Part shown: positions 33,521 to 34,763 of the stretch, one piece after another
How the letters are laid out: each line of letters opens with the position of its first letter
Numbering within the stretch: the first letter of the stretch is position 1
Origin: Pseudomonas sp.
GTDB lineage: Bacteria > Pseudomonadota > Gammaproteobacteria > Pseudomonadales > Pseudomonadaceae
Direction of reading: 5' to 3'
DNA: 34,763 nucleotides
NCBI GenBank assembly: GCA_030656145.1
Contig: JAUSOF010000032.1
Coordinates: 1-34,763, forward strand
Position numbers and translations under genes: made by a program
Notes under the pieces: model-generated
Databases searched by the model: none
What the model was told of the DNA's origin: nothing
What the model saw: the letters and a program-made list of their open reading frames with translations, nothing else

Positions 33521-34763
33521 TCAGAGGGCTTGATCCCAGGGGCGGTCGCCGTTGGCGTCCTTGATCCGGGTGGGCAGGCCCATGACATCGAGCAGCTTGA
33601 GGAACGGCTCAGCCGGCAGCTGTTCGACGTTGGCCATGTGTGCCACGTCCCAGTCACCACGGGCCACCAGCAAGGCAGCCGCGACCGGCGGCACACCGGC
33701 GGTGTAGGAAATACCCTGGCTGTCGGTCTCGGCATAGGCATCAGCGTGGTCGGCGATGTTGTAGATAAACAGCTCGACCGGCTTGCCGTCCTTAGTGCCC
33801 TTGACCAGATCACCAATGCAGGTCTTGCCGCTGTAGCCCGGCGCCAGCGAAGCAGGGTCCGGGAGCACGGCCTTGACCACTTTCAGCGGCACCACGTCGA
33901 GGCCTTCGGCGGTTTTCACCGGTTGCTCGGAAAGCAGGCCTAGATTGTTCAGCACGGTGAACACGTTGATGTAGTGCTCACCGAAGCTCATCCAGAAACG
34001 CACATTGGGCACGTTCAGGTGCTTGGACAGGGAATGCACTTCGTCATGCCCGGTCAGGTACAGATTCTGCTCGCCAACCACCGGCAGGTCGTCGGTGCGC
34101 TTGACCTCGAACATGCTGTTGCTGGTCCACTGATTGCTCTGCCAGCTCCAGACTTGACCGGTGAACTCACGGAAATTGATTTCCGGATCAAAATTGGTGG
34201 CGAAGTACTTGCCATGGGAACCGGCGTTGACGTCGAGGATATCGATCGACTCGATCTGGTCAAAGTACTCTTGCTGAGCCAATGCAGCGTAGGCATTGAC
34301 CACACCCGGATCGAAACCGACACCGAGGATGGCAGTCACGCCTTTCTCCTGGCACTCGGCCAGGTGCTTCCACTCATAGTTACCGTACCAAGGTGGCGTT
34401 TCGCAGACCTTGCCTGGCTCTTCGTGAATGGCGGTGTCGAGGTAAGCCACGCCAGTATCCATGCAGGCGCGCAGCACCGACATATTGAGGAAAGACGACC
34501 CCACATTGATGACGATCTGCGATTCGGTTTCGCGGATCAGCGCCTTGGTTGCGTCTACATCCATGGCATCCAAGGCATAGGCCTTGATCTCAGCCGGCTG
34601 CTTGAGACTGCCCTTGGCCTTAACGCTGTCGATGATGGCCTGGCATTTGGAGATGTTGCGCGACGCGATAGCAATCCGACCGAGTTCGTCGTTGTGCTGC
34701 GCGCACTTGTGGGCCACCACCTTGGCGACACCTCCTGCACCAATGATCAGAACATTCTTCTTC
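33521..34763 (-). CDS. Carboxynorspermidine dehydrogenase-like (saccharopine dehydrogenase family), 5' partial
   Basis: About 413 residues are visible. The first codons in the window read KKNVLIIGAGGVAKVVAHKC, a Rossmann nucleotide-binding start, and base 34763 is compatible with the G of an ATG, so only the start codon is lost. The motifs YLDTAIHEEPGKVCETPPWY, GFDPGVVNAYAALA and NAGSHGKYFATNFDPEINF match carboxynorspermidine dehydrogenase of the Vibrio type better than true saccharopine dehydrogenases. It would form carboxy(nor)spermidine from aspartate semialdehyde and a diamine with NADPH. The expected decarboxylase partner (nspC-like) is not in the window; its side cannot be seen. Confidence 0.88.
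   Translation of the reverse strand, partial: KKNVLIIGAGGVAKVVAHKCAQHNDELGRIAIASRNISKCQAIIDSVKAKGSLKQPAEIKAYALDAMDVDATKALIRETESQIVINVGSSFLNMSVLRACMDTGVAYLDTAIHEEPGKVCETPPWYGNYEWKHLAECQEKGVTAILGVGFDPGVVNAYAALAQQEYFDQIESIDILDVNAGSHGKYFATNFDPEINFREFTGQVWSWQSNQWTSNSMFEVKRTDDLPVVGEQNLYLTGHDEVHSLSKHLNVPNVRFWMSFGEHYINVFTVLNNLGLLSEQPVKTAEGLDVVPLKVVKAVLPDPASLAPGYSGKTCIGDLVKGTKDGKPVELFIYNIADHADAYAETDSQGISYTAGVPPVAAALLVARGDWDVAHMANVEQLPAEPFLKLLDVMGLPTRIKDANGDRPWDQAL

Overview
The window looks like a chromosomal segment of a Pseudomonas species. The supporting features are high-GC coding with Pseudomonas-style codon use, a LapA/LapD/LapG adhesin module, a PhaG homologue, an E. coli-type Can and RsuA, the pseudomonad-specific long psi subunit next to rimI, and several families of REP-like palindromes (GTAGGAGC..., GTGGGAGGGGC..., GTAGCCTGGATTA...) typical of this genus. 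I cannot name the species.

Layout. (1) 1-6905: the 3' end of a giant type-I-secreted RTX adhesin, a small conserved gene, and, converging on them, lapG-lapD, which control release of the adhesin in response to cyclic di-GMP. Two copies of a 66-bp repeat separate the two sides. (2) 7133-8121 (minus): three small lipoprotein genes. Two of them overlap as TAATG and share a C-terminal CPPG-x4-GRC motif. (3) 8335-18501 (plus): a complete guanidine-utilisation operon. A candidate sigma-54 promoter is followed by a well-preserved guanidine-I (ykkC) riboswitch, then an ABC importer (binding protein, permease, ATPase), two DUF1989 proteins (the carboxyguanidine deiminase pair), a biotin-dependent guanidine ('urea') carboxylase and allophanate hydrolase. 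Palindromic elements sit in most of the larger gaps of this operon, and one is inserted in frame inside the carboxylase gene. (4) 18756-21132: a dCache-type diguanylate cyclase, a small Cys-rich CWC protein and rsuA. (5) 21532-22584: phaG and tRNA-Gly(CCC). (6) 22815-24502 (minus): an ABC-2 exporter pair. (7) 24950-27683: tRNA-Met(CAT) followed by a decayed island with an unknown 320-aa gene, a deleted and frameshifted tyrosine integrase remnant, small unknown ORFs and a 5'-truncated gfa. (8) 27897-34763: housekeeping genes, namely a DUF3087 membrane protein, an EamA transporter, can, rimI, holD (psi), leuA and a carboxynorspermidine dehydrogenase-like gene cut by the window end.

How the genes work together. 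The guanidine operon forms one pathway: import, ATP-dependent carboxylation, deimination to allophanate, and hydrolysis to ammonia and CO2. It is gated by ligand (riboswitch) and possibly by nitrogen status (sigma-54). LapA, LapD and LapG are a surface-adhesion switch, and the diguanylate cyclase of region 4 is a possible but unproven source of its second messenger. The most unusual observations are the in-frame REP insertion in the carboxylase, the stacked sigma-54 promoter and riboswitch, the unnamed pair of tiny lipoproteins, and a structured element plus possible leader ORF upstream of leuA. All calls rest on reading the sequence and on recalled family knowledge; no database search was run.
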